DNA of 17,537 nt from RGIG1934 sp964492545 (GCA_964492545.1 CAZBKO010000042.1:1-17537); one strand, 5' to 3'. Counted from the stretch's first letter, positions 5,629 to 15,234 are shown. Numbers and translations are program-made. The notes: generated by a model from the letters alone, not told the origin.

Positions 5629-6108
5629 CTATTGCTGAATTTGCTGCTCTTTTACGTCTGTGGTAACTGCTTCAACGTTTAATATTGAAACAAGTGTATC
5701 ATTATCTGAATTTTTACCAACACCTGTAATATATTTAGCAAGCTCATCCTTATTATCAAGACCAACCTTTTCAATATCACTTGCTGAAAATGTTACTACT
5801 TCATTTACCATATCAACTATAACTCCAATTGACTCCTGTTGTTCAGGTTTGAGAATAATGATTCTTGACTTTGTTGTATATTCATCTTCCTCAAGACCAA
5901 ATCTTCTGCGTATACTCATAACTGGAACAATTTCACCTCTTAGGTTGATTACTCCGCAGAAATAAGGTTGTGATTTAGGTACTCTTGTCATCTTTTGCAT
6001 TCTAACAATATTATCAACGTATTTAATATCGATACCATATTGTTCAACTCCAACTTTTACAACTATATATTGAATTTTTTCTGAAACTGTCTCTAATGTA
6101 TTCTCCAT
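5629..6108 (-). CDS. cheW: Chemotaxis coupling protein CheW
   Basis: CheW is the small scaffold that links chemoreceptors to the CheA P5 domain. The 159-residue product is a single CheW domain. It has the conserved GVINLRGEIVPV stretch around residues 52-63, followed by MSIRRRFGL, and the usual second-half pattern GVIVDMVNEVVTF. The frame can be extended to a GTG at 6117, but that codon overlaps the ribosome binding site GGAGG, which has an ideal 8-nt spacer to the ATG at 6108. I therefore use the ATG. The C-terminal tail (VTTDVKEQQIQQ) is polar and short. The gene sits between cheA and cheC, as in Bacillus. Confidence 0.96.
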   Translation of the reverse strand: MENTLETVSEKIQYIVVKVGVEQYGIDIKYVDNIVRMQKMTRVPKSQPYFCGVINLRGEIVPVMSIRRRFGLEEDEYTTKSRIIILKPEQQESIGVIVDMVNEVVTFSASDIEKVGLDNKDELAKYITGVGKNSDNDTLVSILNVEAVTTDVKEQQIQQ

Positions 6109-6116
6109 TGCAACCA

Positions 6117-6121
6117 CCTCC
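6117..6121 (-). promoter_or_regulatory. Ribosome binding site deciding the cheW start
   Basis: GGAGG is followed by an 8-nt spacer and the ATG at 6108. It overlaps the alternative upstream GTG, which therefore cannot be the start it serves. Confidence 0.75.
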
Positions 6122-6123
6122 GA

Positions 6124-8175
6124 TTATAGTAATGCATTTGCTTCAAGAATTAACGCAACTTCACCATCTCCAAGGATTGTTGCACCGCCAATTACCTTGT
6201 TATTGTTATTGATGTACTTACCAAGTGACTTAATAACTATTTCCTGCTGTCCTATAAGTTCATCAACCACAAGACCGGCAAGCTTATCACCCTTCTTGAC
6301 AATAATTACTGTCATTCTGTCAGGAGCAACATAGTCATCTTCTCTTGGAACATCAAGTACCTTATCAAGTCTGATAATCGGTATAACTGTTCCTCTAAGG
6401 TTAATTACTTCTTTTGTCTGTACATACTTAATATCTGAAACGGCAATGTCTTCAATCGTCTGAATACTTCCAAGTGATACGGCATATTTTTCATCGCCTA
6501 TTACAACCATAAGTGCCTGAATAATAGCCAATGTAAGAGGAAGTCTGATAATAAATGTACTGCCTTCTCCAAGCTTTGTCTTTACTTCAATATCACCACC
6601 AAGTGCTTCTATCTTAGTCTTAACAACATCAAGTCCAACGCCTCGTCCAGATACATCCGATACCTTCTTAGCTGTAGAGAAGCTTGGTCTGAACAGTAAA
6701 TCAATAACCTCTTTGTCTGTCATTGTATCAGCCTGTTCCTGGGTAATATTACCCTTTTCAATTGCTCTTCCCTTAATTGCTTCAACGTCTATACCATTAC
6801 CATCATCGCTTACTTCGATTACAACATTGTTACCATCCTGGTAAGCATTAAGTCCTATTGAACCAACTTCCGGTTTGCCCTTCTCTGCTCTCTTCTCTGC
6901 TGATTCAAGTCCATGATCAGCTGAATTACGAAGTAAATGCATAAGAGGATCGCCAATTTCATCTATTACAGTTCTGTCAAGTTCAGTATCTTCACCTGAT
7001 ATGTATAATTCCATCTTCTTATCAAGTTTCTTTGATAACTCTCTAATCATTCTTGGGAACTTATTTGTTACTGTCTCAATTGGCATCATTCGAACCTTCA
7101 TTACTGATTCATGAAGATTAGTTGTTACTCTTTCAAGATATTCAATTTGTTCGTTAAATCCCTGAGAGGCAACTCCTTCCTCCGAAGAACTGACTGACAC
7201 AAGTCCATTCTTTGCAATGATAAGTTCACTTACAAGATTCATAAGTACATCAAGTTTTTCAATGTCTACTCTTACTGATCTGTTAACAACCGGCTTATTT
7301 GCAGGCTTATTACTCTGCTGCTTTGCAGGTGTCTGTTTCTTATCAGAATCATCTTTTTCTTCTTTTTTCTGTACCGGTGTTTCCACAGGCATAGCTTCAA
7401 CAACTTCACCCACAGCATCTTTTATTTCAGACACGTTCTTAATAACACCAATAATCTGCTCAAGTGTTTCATTTGTAATAATACAAATGCTGAAATCCAG
7501 TTCAAACTTTTCATCTTCTATGTCCTGTACAGATGGTGTTGACTTTATAATCTCACCATGTGACTCCAATGACTTAAATACTAAAAATGCTCTTGCAGCT
7601 TTTAGGATACAATTCTCATCCACATATACCGTGAGCGCAAAAACATTCATTTTCTTGCTATAGGCCTCATTGATGGCATGCTTCTCGAATTCAGCATATA
7701 CGAAATTCTTATATTTTCTTATATCATCGCTTCCGCTAGCTTCAGGCTGTACTGTAGGTGCCGGTGCTATCGTTGCTGCCTGTTGCTCACTTTTTCCTTC
7801 AAGAATTGCAGTCAGCTGATTAAGTATAGGTTCATTGTCATTGTCACCTTCTGTTGCTGTTTCTTCGATGTTTGATAAATATTCCTCAATTGCATCAAGA
7901 CACTGAAATAATACATCAACAAGATGTGCTTCAACCTTCATCTTACCATTTCTAATTTCAGAAAAAACATTTTCCATCTGGTGTGTAAGCTTCTGCATTC
8001 TTGTATAGCCCATAGTTCCTGCCATACCTTTAAGTGAATGCGCAGCTCTAAAAATTTCGTTAATTGTGTCAGTGTTCTCTGGTTCCTTTTCAAGAATCAT
8101 AAGATGATCACTTAAACTCTGAATATGTTCTTTTGTCTCATCGATAAATATCTCTAAATATTGGCTAACGTCCAT
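6124..8175 (-). CDS. cheA: Chemotaxis histidine kinase CheA
   Basis: CheA is the central kinase of chemotaxis. It binds receptors with CheW, phosphorylates itself and passes phosphate to CheY and CheB. The 683-residue product has all five domains. P1 (1-130) carries the phosphorylated H46 in AAHSLKG. P2 (about 155-255) is the CheY/CheB docking domain. A Pro/Lys-rich linker (265-295) leads to the P3 dimerisation helices (about 300-365). The P4 kinase domain (about 366-545) has N box RNSADHG 416-422, G1 DDGNGID 457-463, F box RPSFSTA and G2 GRGVGLDV. P5 (about 546-683) is CheW-like and contains NLRGTVIPI. The start lies inside cheB behind GGGGGTG. cheW follows at once. No missing key residue. 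Confidence 0.98.
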   Translation of the reverse strand: MDVSQYLEIFIDETKEHIQSLSDHLMILEKEPENTDTINEIFRAAHSLKGMAGTMGYTRMQKLTHQMENVFSEIRNGKMKVEAHLVDVLFQCLDAIEEYLSNIEETATEGDNDNEPILNQLTAILEGKSEQQAATIAPAPTVQPEASGSDDIRKYKNFVYAEFEKHAINEAYSKKMNVFALTVYVDENCILKAARAFLVFKSLESHGEIIKSTPSVQDIEDEKFELDFSICIITNETLEQIIGVIKNVSEIKDAVGEVVEAMPVETPVQKKEEKDDSDKKQTPAKQQSNKPANKPVVNRSVRVDIEKLDVLMNLVSELIIAKNGLVSVSSSEEGVASQGFNEQIEYLERVTTNLHESVMKVRMMPIETVTNKFPRMIRELSKKLDKKMELYISGEDTELDRTVIDEIGDPLMHLLRNSADHGLESAEKRAEKGKPEVGSIGLNAYQDGNNVVIEVSDDGNGIDVEAIKGRAIEKGNITQEQADTMTDKEVIDLLFRPSFSTAKKVSDVSGRGVGLDVVKTKIEALGGDIEVKTKLGEGSTFIIRLPLTLAIIQALMVVIGDEKYAVSLGSIQTIEDIAVSDIKYVQTKEVINLRGTVIPIIRLDKVLDVPREDDYVAPDRMTVIIVKKGDKLAGLVVDELIGQQEIVIKSLGKYINNNNKVIGGATILGDGEVALILEANALL

Positions 8176-9238
8176 TGTTTAGCACCCCCACGCTCTTCGT
8201 TATAGTTTCTGCTATTTTATCTAACGGTACAACTTCATCTGATAGCCCCGCCTTAGCAATTGTTCTTGGCATTCCATAAACAACGCTGGTTGCTTCATCC
8301 TGTGAAATTACATACACGCTATTTTTCTTGCAAAGCTGACTAATTCCTTCTGTTCCATCTGATCCCATTCCAGTCATTACTACACAAACAATCTGTGAGA
8401 ATGATGTTCCTGTAAGGGATTCATACATAATATTAGCACATGGTCTAAGTCCGTCTCTAGCTGGTTCATCTGAAAGCTTTACCAAATAAGCACCACTCTT
8501 ATCTTGTATCACCTTCATATGTTGTCCACCCGGAGCCAAATATACACAACCCTTTTTGAGTACATCTCCATCCTCTGCTTCCTTAACCATAACCTTGCTC
8601 AACTCATTAAGTCGAGCTGCCAATGATGCTGTAAATCCCTTCGGCATATGTTGGACTAATAATACCGGTGCATCAATCTCAGCAGGTATATATGGTATAA
8701 CTTCTTTCAAAGATTTCGGTCCTCCAGTTGAGCAGGCCATTGCTACAAGCTTGCTTCCATGAGTTCTAAACTGGCTATTACTCTTAGTTATGTGTCTTTC
8801 TATAACCGGTGTTTCAAAACTATGTACTTCTTTGATACCAGCTGCTAAAGCGAGTGTAGTTATCAGCTTATGCTTAAACTTTTCACTCTTTACCTCGTAA
8901 TAGTTCTCCGGTTTCGTAACGAAATCAAATGCTCCTCTTTCAAGAGCTAGAATTGTTTCTTGGGCACCCTCTTTAACAAGCGTACTTACCATTACAATCT
9001 TTACATTAATGTGATGCTTCTGAAGTTGTTCTAATACTTCAAGTCCATCCATTCTTGGCATATTAATGTCCATTACAATCGCATCATATGCAAGCTTATT
9101 CTTAATGATAAGATCTAAACCTTCGATTCCATCTCGAGCGTAATCTTTAACTATGAATCTGTCATCTGACTCTATTATATCAGATAACACTCTTCTCATA
9201 AGTGCAGAGTCATCTATTATTAAAATATTTTTTTTCAT
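8165..9238 (-). CDS. cheB: Chemotaxis protein-glutamate methylesterase/deamidase CheB
   Basis: CheB removes methyl groups from receptor glutamates, and often deamidates glutamines, to reset receptor sensitivity. It is switched on by phosphate from CheA. The 357-residue protein has a receiver domain (about 1-125) with acidic residues D9/D10, phospho-acceptor D57 in DAIVMDINMP and K109. A linker leads to the esterase domain (about 160-350) with the catalytic triad S170 (ACSTGGP), H197 (LVQHMPKG) and D294 (GMGSDGTEG). All are intact. AAGGA lies upstream of the ATG, which overlaps the PilZ gene stop (TAATG). The 3' end overlaps cheA by 11 bp. The partner methyltransferase CheR is not in this window. 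Confidence 0.97.
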   Translation of the reverse strand: MKKNILIIDDSALMRRVLSDIIESDDRFIVKDYARDGIEGLDLIIKNKLAYDAIVMDINMPRMDGLEVLEQLQKHHINVKIVMVSTLVKEGAQETILALERGAFDFVTKPENYYEVKSEKFKHKLITTLALAAGIKEVHSFETPVIERHITKSNSQFRTHGSKLVAMACSTGGPKSLKEVIPYIPAEIDAPVLLVQHMPKGFTASLAARLNELSKVMVKEAEDGDVLKKGCVYLAPGGQHMKVIQDKSGAYLVKLSDEPARDGLRPCANIMYESLTGTSFSQIVCVVMTGMGSDGTEGISQLCKKNSVYVISQDEATSVVYGMPRTIAKAGLSDEVVPLDKIAETITKSVGVLNNGR

Positions 9239-9972
9239 TAGCCTTTATCCTTCTGTCTTAAACGACGTTCTTCTTCAAAAATAAATTTAATTAATGCTTC
9301 TCTTACGCTTCCCTGCACATTATTGTATTCCACTCTGTGTTCAAACACATCCGAGCGATTCAGGACCGATGTTGACTTTAATATTGTCCCAGGCAATATA
9401 CAGGTTGCATTATTTCCTGACTTTTTTATTCTGAGCACTACAATCACGCAATCTCCAGATGAATGTCTCTTAGATGAAGTAAATCTCATTCCTCCACCGC
9501 TAATATCAAGTGCTACACCTTTATCTAATTCTCCGGTTAACAGTTCCTCCATTTTTTCCTTATCAGTAATAATTTCTAATATTTCTTCTTTTGGAAGAAT
9601 TTTATACCAAATATCCATTGTGCACTCCAGCCTGAAATATTGTCGTCTTTGAAACTTTTTCAAATCAGACGTTATTTCAATCTGTAAAACAAATAATTCG
9701 TCTTCCTTGTATCTGTCCGTTATAATTGCACGGCATTGATACAGTCCATTTGCAGTATAAAAGCACAAATCATATCTGCCATTTATAGGTAACGGTATCA
9801 CTCTGCCCTCAACTATTGGCATTGCAATTTTCATTTCATCTTCATTAAGAATGTCATATACCTGACTTACATAAGTCTTCGCTGGCTCTGCTCCAATTTC
9901 TTTTGCTTTCTTTTCGGCACCTGTTTTTTTTAGTTCGATTCTGTCACCTGGTGATATAATCTTTGAAATCAT
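9238..9972 (-). CDS. YcgR-like PilZ protein, predicted c-di-GMP-responsive flagellar brake
   Basis: Proteins of the YcgR/MotI type bind cyclic di-GMP through a PilZ domain and then slow or disengage the flagellar motor. The 244-residue product has an N-terminal YcgR-type beta domain (about 1-105) and a PilZ domain (about 107-235). Both c-di-GMP contact motifs are complete: RRQYFR at 109-114 (RxxxR) and DISGGG at 156-161 (DxSxxG). There is no signal peptide or membrane segment, so it should be cytoplasmic. Its ATG follows the flhG stop with no spacing; AAGGAGG lies inside the end of flhG. Its stop overlaps cheB by 1 base. The position between flagellar placement and chemotaxis genes supports a motility role. 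Binding is a strong family inference; the target (MotA, stator or rotor) cannot be read from the sequence. Confidence 0.9.
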   Translation of the reverse strand: MISKIISPGDRIELKKTGAEKKAKEIGAEPAKTYVSQVYDILNEDEMKIAMPIVEGRVIPLPINGRYDLCFYTANGLYQCRAIITDRYKEDELFVLQIEITSDLKKFQRRQYFRLECTMDIWYKILPKEEILEIITDKEKMEELLTGELDKGVALDISGGGMRFTSSKRHSSGDCVIVVLRIKKSGNNATCILPGTILKSTSVLNRSDVFEHRVEYNNVQGSVREALIKFIFEEERRLRQKDKG

Positions 9973-10860
9973 TTAGGCACCTCCTTTTTTGCCTTTAAAC
10001 ATCCTGGCAAACATTACTGCAAGTCCCTTTTTCCCATACTCATTCGAAGCTTCTATTTCTAACAGGCTGTCAGAGAGCTTCTCAAAAGCCCTGGATGCCG
10101 GTGAATTTGGAAATGCCATGGCAATAGGTTTCTGCTGCATAACAGATTTAGACATATTATTATCTACCGGTATTTCTCCTAAATATTCTAAATTTACATC
10201 TAAAAATCTGTTAACTACTACCTTTAATTTGTTAAACAGATTATCACCCTCATCATGATTACTAACCCTGTTTGCTATAACTTTAATTGTTATGTTTGAT
10301 TTATCATAGGCTTCCCTTGAACACAATGATTTCAGGAGAGCATATGAGTCAGTTATAGACGTTGGTTCCGGCGTTGATACAAGAATAACTTCTTCACTGG
10401 ATAATACAAATTCCAGTACTGTGTCAGATATTCCAGCTCCCGTATCAATAATTATTATGTCTGCAAACTCTTCTAATTCTTTTAGTTTATATACGAGATA
10501 CAGAACCTGATCTTTTGTCATGTTTGACAATCCATTTATTCCAGAGCCCCCTGAAATAAACCCTATATCCATCGGACCCTTAACAATTATATCTTTTAAG
10601 TCTTTTCCTTTGTATATTAAATCAGCAAGACTGTATTTAGGTATTGCTCCAAACATTACCTCAATATTTGCCAGTCCAAAATCTGCATCAAATATTATTA
10701 CATTCTTTCCCTGCTTCTTAAACTCAAGGGCAAGGTTTATTGACACACTTGATTTTCCAACTCCACCTTTACCACTAGTTACAGTTATGACTCTAGCTTG
10801 AGGCTTACTGATTTTATTTTGCATTTTCATCATGTTTCTTAATTTCTCTGCCTGATCCAT
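9973..10860 (-). CDS. flhG: MinD-like flagellar number regulator FlhG (YlxH)
   Basis: FlhG is a MinD-type ATPase that controls flagellar number and position. It switches between an ATP-bound membrane dimer and a soluble monomer, and stimulates the FlhF GTPase. The protein opens with MDQAEKLRNMM, an exact match to the DQAxxLR FlhF-activating motif known from Bacillus FlhG. The deviant Walker A motif SGKGGVGKSS lies at 29-38 with the signature lysine at 31. FDADFGLAN follows at 57-65, and the Walker B IIIIDT ends at residue 140. The C-terminus (KKGLAVMFARMFKGKK) looks like the amphipathic membrane-targeting helix. GGAGG stands 7 nt ahead of the ATG. The stop codon directly abuts the PilZ gene's ATG. 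All functional elements appear intact. Confidence 0.96.
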   Translation of the reverse strand: MDQAEKLRNMMKMQNKISKPQARVITVTSGKGGVGKSSVSINLALEFKKQGKNVIIFDADFGLANIEVMFGAIPKYSLADLIYKGKDLKDIIVKGPMDIGFISGGSGINGLSNMTKDQVLYLVYKLKELEEFADIIIIDTGAGISDTVLEFVLSSEEVILVSTPEPTSITDSYALLKSLCSREAYDKSNITIKVIANRVSNHDEGDNLFNKLKVVVNRFLDVNLEYLGEIPVDNNMSKSVMQQKPIAMAFPNSPASRAFEKLSDSLLEIEASNEYGKKGLAVMFARMFKGKKGGA

Positions 10861-10889
10861 GCTTTAACCTCCATGTCCTTATACTAGAA

Positions 10890-12059
10890 TCAATCGCTTC
10901 CGCCAAGTAACTGCTTGGCGATTTTTTGCATATCTACCGTCCCTATATCATCTGGGACCGCCTGTCCGCTTGATATATAGGATAATGATGCCCCTGTCTT
11001 TAGCTTAATATTTAAAATATTACCAATTGAAGAGGTTTCATCTATCTTTGTGAAAATCAGCTTGTAATTTTCAATATTATCATATATTTCCGTAATTCTT
11101 ATTAAATCCTTATACTTTGTAGCAGCGCTCAAAACAAGATATGTTTCTTTCACCATATTATCGCCGGTATCAATATCTTTTATTAAATGAAATAACTCAT
11201 CGCACTGCTCTGTATTCTTATGAGATCTACCCGCTGTGTCCACAAAAACTATATCATAATCTTTAAAGCCTTTAACTGCGCTATTCATCTCTTCAATAGT
11301 AAATACAACCTGAAGGGGAATATCAAGAATGTTGGCATATGTTCTAAGCTGTTCCACTGCTGCAATTCTATATGTATCTGATGTTATCATGCCCACTTTG
11401 GCATTTTTGTTGATTTTGAAATCAGAAGCAAGCTTTGCAATTGTTGTGGTTTTTCCTACTCCGGTTGGTCCGACAAAGAATACAAGTTTGGTCTGGTTTT
11501 CGCCTAATTCTATTGGGTTTGGCTGTCCAAGCTTAAGTATTATTTTCTGATAAATTCCCGATAAAATGCTGTCAATATTTGACTCTTTTTTAAGTGATGA
11601 CTGTATTTCCCCAATAATCATGTTGGCATACTTTTCATCAACCTCGTTATCAATCAACTGGCTATATACCAATCTTAAAAATGCAAGATTAACATTTTTT
11701 TCTTTTGGTTCGTCACTTTCTTTATCGTTTTCCTTTTCACCTTCATCTTCTTTTGATGATAGCTGATTTTCTATCATTGTCTGAAGATTATTTAACTTTT
11801 CTTCGATAGCTGATGTCTTTTTTGGCTCAGTCTGCTCATTTTCTATACTTTCATTGATTGTAGCAGTTGGAATGTTTGTAGTGGTTTTTCTTTCTTCAAG
11901 TGCTGCAGTAACCTCCACAACATCTTTTTTAAAAAATCTTTTTAGACCTTTTTGCTTGAAGGTCTTAATATTAAGTACTACTGCATCCTTACCCATTTCC
12001 TCTTTAGCCATCATAATAGCTTCTTTTTCTGTTTCTGCCTGAATTTTTTTGATTATCAT
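10890..12059 (-). CDS. flhF: Flagellar SRP-type GTPase FlhF
   Basis: FlhF is an SRP-family GTPase that marks where flagella are built and works with FlhG. The 389-residue product has an N-terminal B domain (about 1-50), then a low-complexity acidic/Lys-rich linker (about 55-122), then the N and G domains. GTPase motifs are intact: P-loop GPTGVGKT at 197-204, DTYRIAAVEQL at 228-238, DTAGR at 274-278 and TKID at 337-340. A GGTGA ribosome binding site lies inside the 3' end of flhA, and the start overlaps the flhA stop. flhG follows after 29 bases. The charged linker is variable in this family and carries no recognisable motif. Function in flagellar placement is inferred from the family. Confidence 0.96.
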   Translation of the reverse strand: MIIKKIQAETEKEAIMMAKEEMGKDAVVLNIKTFKQKGLKRFFKKDVVEVTAALEERKTTTNIPTATINESIENEQTEPKKTSAIEEKLNNLQTMIENQLSSKEDEGEKENDKESDEPKEKNVNLAFLRLVYSQLIDNEVDEKYANMIIGEIQSSLKKESNIDSILSGIYQKIILKLGQPNPIELGENQTKLVFFVGPTGVGKTTTIAKLASDFKINKNAKVGMITSDTYRIAAVEQLRTYANILDIPLQVVFTIEEMNSAVKGFKDYDIVFVDTAGRSHKNTEQCDELFHLIKDIDTGDNMVKETYLVLSAATKYKDLIRITEIYDNIENYKLIFTKIDETSSIGNILNIKLKTGASLSYISSGQAVPDDIGTVDMQKIAKQLLGGSD

Positions 12060-14098
12060 GAAATGCTCACCATCCCTACTGATTGTAATTCTATATTTGT
12101 CTCAACTTCATTATAAGAGATTACAATTAAATCCTTATAATAATCCTGAGTCAGTCTCTTAAAGTACATTCTAACGATTGGCGAAGTTATTATTATTGCC
12201 GGTTTGCCAAGTTTCTCCAGCTTCGATGTTTCCTCACCAACAGCTTTTATTATTTTCTCTGATTTTTCCGGATCCAGGGTTAAGTATGCTCCCTGCTCTG
12301 TTTGCTTAACGCTTGCCATTATATCCTGCTCAATTTTTGGATCAAGTGTTATTACACTTGTTGTCTCATTTGGCTGGAAATATTTGTTTGATATTGCTCT
12401 CTTAAGACTTTGTCTCGCATATTCTGTCAAAACATCTGTATCTCTTGTGACTGCTGCATGATCTGCCAATGTCTCAAATATAGTAAGCAAATCTCTGATT
12501 GATATACCTTCGCTGAGCAAATTCTGAAGAACCTTTTGAATTTCGCCTACATTCAACAGCTTTGGTACAAGTTCGTCAACAAGAGTCTGATTGTTGTCCT
12601 TGATGTTGTTAATGAGATTCTGTACATCCTGTCTCGTCATAAGCTCTGCAATATGTGTTCTTACTATTTCAGTTAAATGTGTTGCTATAATTGAAGGTGG
12701 ATCAACAACCGTATATCCCAATGATTCTGCACGTTCCCTCTGATTTTCGGTAATCCATATTGCCGGCAAATGGAAGGATGGCTCAAATGTTGGGATTCCT
12801 GTTATCTCCTCTTCAACAAATCCCGGATTCATGGCCATATAGTGATCGAATAATACTTCGCCTTCGCTGACCTGAATTCCTTTTATTTTGATAATATACT
12901 GATTTGGATTTAACTGTATATTATCCCTTAATCTGATAATCGGCACTACAGCACCTAGTTCAAGTGCTATCTGCCTTCTTATCATAACTACTCTGTCAAT
13001 CAAATCTCCTCCCTGATTGACATCAGCTAGAGGTATAATACCATATCCAAATTCCAATTCTATCGGATCAACCTGAAGCAGCGAGTTAACATTTTCAGGT
13101 CTTCTTATCTCATCTGCTTCCATTTCAGCAGCCTCTGTTTCAGCTTCTATACTTTCTACTTCTCCCTTGCCTCTCATTCTATATCCTATTAATAGAAATC
13201 CTACACCGAGTGCAAGAAACAGGAATGTTGGAAGTGGTGTTGCAATTCCAAGGAACAGCATTGTTCCACCGGCAACCATCATAACCTTTGGAAGTGAAAA
13301 TAGCTGACCAAATATTATGTTTCCAATTTCTGCTTCCTTGGATGCCTTTGTTACAAGAATACCTGTTGATAATGATATTAACAATGAAGGAATCTGACTC
13401 ACAAGACCATCACCTATGGTAAGAATCGTGTATTTAGAAAGAGCATCGTTAAGTGACATATCCTGTCTCATAACACCCATTATAATACCACCAATAATAT
13501 TGACAGCTGTAATTATAAGACCTGCAGTTGCATCTCCCTTTACATACTTAACAGCACCATCCATAGAACCAAAGAAAGCCGATTCTGATTGTAATTTTTC
13601 TCGTCTTTCTTTTGCCTGGGCATCATTAATTGCTCCTGTATTCAAATCAGCATCAATTGCCATCTGTTTACCTGGCATAGCATCAAGTGTGAATCTTGCT
13701 GTTACTTCTGCTACTCTCTCAGAACCTTTATTAATGACCATGAACTGCACAATTATCAGGATAATAAATACAATCATACCAATTACAAGATCATTTCCAC
13801 CAACAAATTCACCAAATACTCTTACTACCTTACCAGGATCACCTGTTCCAAGAATAAGTTTAGTTGATGATACATTAAGAGATATTCTAAATAATGTTGT
13901 TAACAGCAAAATTGTTGGAAACGAAGACATATCAAGTGCTTCTTTTGAAAATAATGAATTAAATAAAATAATCAGTGCAACTGATATGTTTAATGCTATC
14001 AAAACATCAAGTAATGCTGAAGGTACGGATATGATAAGAAATACTATGGCAAGCAATAAATATAAGCCAACTCCAAGATCTGCCTTTTTCAATTTCAT
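12056..14098 (-). CDS. flhA: Flagellar export protein FlhA
   Basis: FlhA forms the nonameric ring under the export gate. It couples the proton gradient to export and docks chaperone-substrate complexes on its cytoplasmic ring. The 680-residue product has the usual length. The N-terminal half is highly hydrophobic, with about eight membrane segments, and carries the FHIPEP-family signature: RVAEVTARFTLDAMPGKQ begins near residue 128 and runs into AIDADLNTGAI. After an acidic linker (about residues 315-335) comes the cytoplasmic domain, with conserved stretches such as ELGAVVPIIRLRDN and VVDPPSIIATHL. AAAGGAGG precedes the ATG. The stop overlaps flhF by 4 bp (ATGA). I see no defects. Confidence 0.98.
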   Translation of the reverse strand: MKLKKADLGVGLYLLLAIVFLIISVPSALLDVLIALNISVALIILFNSLFSKEALDMSSFPTILLLTTLFRISLNVSSTKLILGTGDPGKVVRVFGEFVGGNDLVIGMIVFIILIIVQFMVINKGSERVAEVTARFTLDAMPGKQMAIDADLNTGAINDAQAKERREKLQSESAFFGSMDGAVKYVKGDATAGLIITAVNIIGGIIMGVMRQDMSLNDALSKYTILTIGDGLVSQIPSLLISLSTGILVTKASKEAEIGNIIFGQLFSLPKVMMVAGGTMLFLGIATPLPTFLFLALGVGFLLIGYRMRGKGEVESIEAETEAAEMEADEIRRPENVNSLLQVDPIELEFGYGIIPLADVNQGGDLIDRVVMIRRQIALELGAVVPIIRLRDNIQLNPNQYIIKIKGIQVSEGEVLFDHYMAMNPGFVEEEITGIPTFEPSFHLPAIWITENQRERAESLGYTVVDPPSIIATHLTEIVRTHIAELMTRQDVQNLINNIKDNNQTLVDELVPKLLNVGEIQKVLQNLLSEGISIRDLLTIFETLADHAAVTRDTDVLTEYARQSLKRAISNKYFQPNETTSVITLDPKIEQDIMASVKQTEQGAYLTLDPEKSEKIIKAVGEETSKLEKLGKPAIIITSPIVRMYFKRLTQDYYKDLIVISYNEVETNIELQSVGMVSIS

Positions 14099-14115
14099 TT
14101 CCGTTTACCTCCTTT

Positions 14116-15234
14116 CTACCTGGTTTTTCCTTTTAATTTGTATACCATAGCAAGTATTTCAGCTACTGCCTGATATAATTCTTCCGGTATTTCACTGCCA
14201 ATCTCCACATTTGCGTACAAAGCTCTGGCAAGTGGTCTGTTTTCAACTATCTCCACATTACTTTCTCTAGCTTTCTCTTTTATCTTTTGAGCCAGATAAT
14301 CCTCACCCTTTGCCACTACAATTGGTGCCTTTGCCGTTGTGGCATCATACTTAATTGCCACCGCAAAATGCGTTGGATTGGTAATTACAACATCAGCATC
14401 CGGTACGCTCTGCATCATTCTTCTCTGTGAAACCTGAAGCATTTTTCTTTTAATTTGTCCTTTGATATGTGGATCTCCCTCTGCATTCTTGTATTCGTCC
14501 TTAACCTCCTGCTTGGTCATCTTCATATCTTCCTTAAACTTATGTCTTTGCCACACAAGATCAATAATTCCTACTACTATATAAACTGAACTAATCTTTA
14601 TTGCTAAATTCAGTACGGTATTTCCAATTTGATAAATAGCTGCCATAAGTGAGATATCATACAGTCCAAAAAGCATAGTTGCTTTGCTGCTTATCTCCTG
14701 TATAACAACATATCCAATAATAAAAACAAGCGCTGCTGATTTTGCAAAGTTCATCAGTGATTGTTTTGAAAAAATACGTTTAAATCCTTTTAGTGGATTA
14801 ATCTTGCTAAACTTAGGCTTTAATGGCTTCGTTGTTACTTTCCATTTAAATTGCACGAAATCACCTAAAAATGCAATTCCAAACGACAACGCAAGTATTG
14901 GTGCAATAACAATAATAATATCAATCAACACATCTCTTGTAATCTCTGTAATAGTACGAATATTTACTTCATCAGAATAGGCACTCGCAATAGTTGATAT
15001 TTTCTTATATGTTTTTGTAAATTGTCCTATCAGACTATTTCCAATTGTTCCAATATATACTTTCAAGAAGATAAACCCTATAAGCAGCGATACGGATGTA
15101 ACTATTTCCTTGCTTTTTGCAACATTACCATCTTTTCTAGCCTCAGACAGTTTCTTGGGTGTGGCTGCTTCTGTCTTCTCTCCTCCCGGTCCATCCTTTG
15201 CAAAGAATTGAAGATTATATCTAATATATGCCAT
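14116..15234 (-). CDS. flhB: Flagellar export switch protein FlhB
   Basis: FlhB is the substrate-specificity switch of the flagellar export apparatus. It wraps around the FliPQR gate and cuts itself to change export from rod/hook to filament proteins. The 372-residue product starts with the family hallmark GEKTEAATPKKLSEARKDG. It has four membrane segments (roughly residues 45-65, 105-130, 165-185 and 205-230) and a cytoplasmic domain containing the autocleavage motif NPTH at about residues 286-289. The next part, KGEDYLAQKIKEKA, is typical of the C-terminal fragment. AAGGA lies 8 nt ahead of the ATG. The stop is followed after 17 bases by flhA, and the flhA ribosome binding site begins right at the flhB stop. 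All key residues are present, so I expect a working switch. Confidence 0.97.
   Translation of the reverse strand: MAYIRYNLQFFAKDGPGGEKTEAATPKKLSEARKDGNVAKSKEIVTSVSLLIGFIFLKVYIGTIGNSLIGQFTKTYKKISTIASAYSDEVNIRTITEITRDVLIDIIIVIAPILALSFGIAFLGDFVQFKWKVTTKPLKPKFSKINPLKGFKRIFSKQSLMNFAKSAALVFIIGYVVIQEISSKATMLFGLYDISLMAAIYQIGNTVLNLAIKISSVYIVVGIIDLVWQRHKFKEDMKMTKQEVKDEYKNAEGDPHIKGQIKRKMLQVSQRRMMQSVPDADVVITNPTHFAVAIKYDATTAKAPIVVAKGEDYLAQKIKEKARESNVEIVENRPLARALYANVEIGSEIPEELYQAVAEILAMVYKLKGKTR

Noticed and set aside
7217..7663. Plus-strand open frame of 148 codons rich in Ser and Phe
   Set aside because: It is antisense to the P2 and linker part of cheA and shows no start signal or family features.
9238..9972. 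Assignment of this PilZ gene as ycgR or motI by name
   Set aside because: The domain build supports the family, but I cannot tell orthology from sequence alone, so no gene symbol is given.
13416..14150. Plus-strand open frame of 244 codons
   Set aside because: It runs opposite the well-supported flhA gene, has no ribosome binding site or recognisable domain, and its composition mirrors the antisense of flhA.
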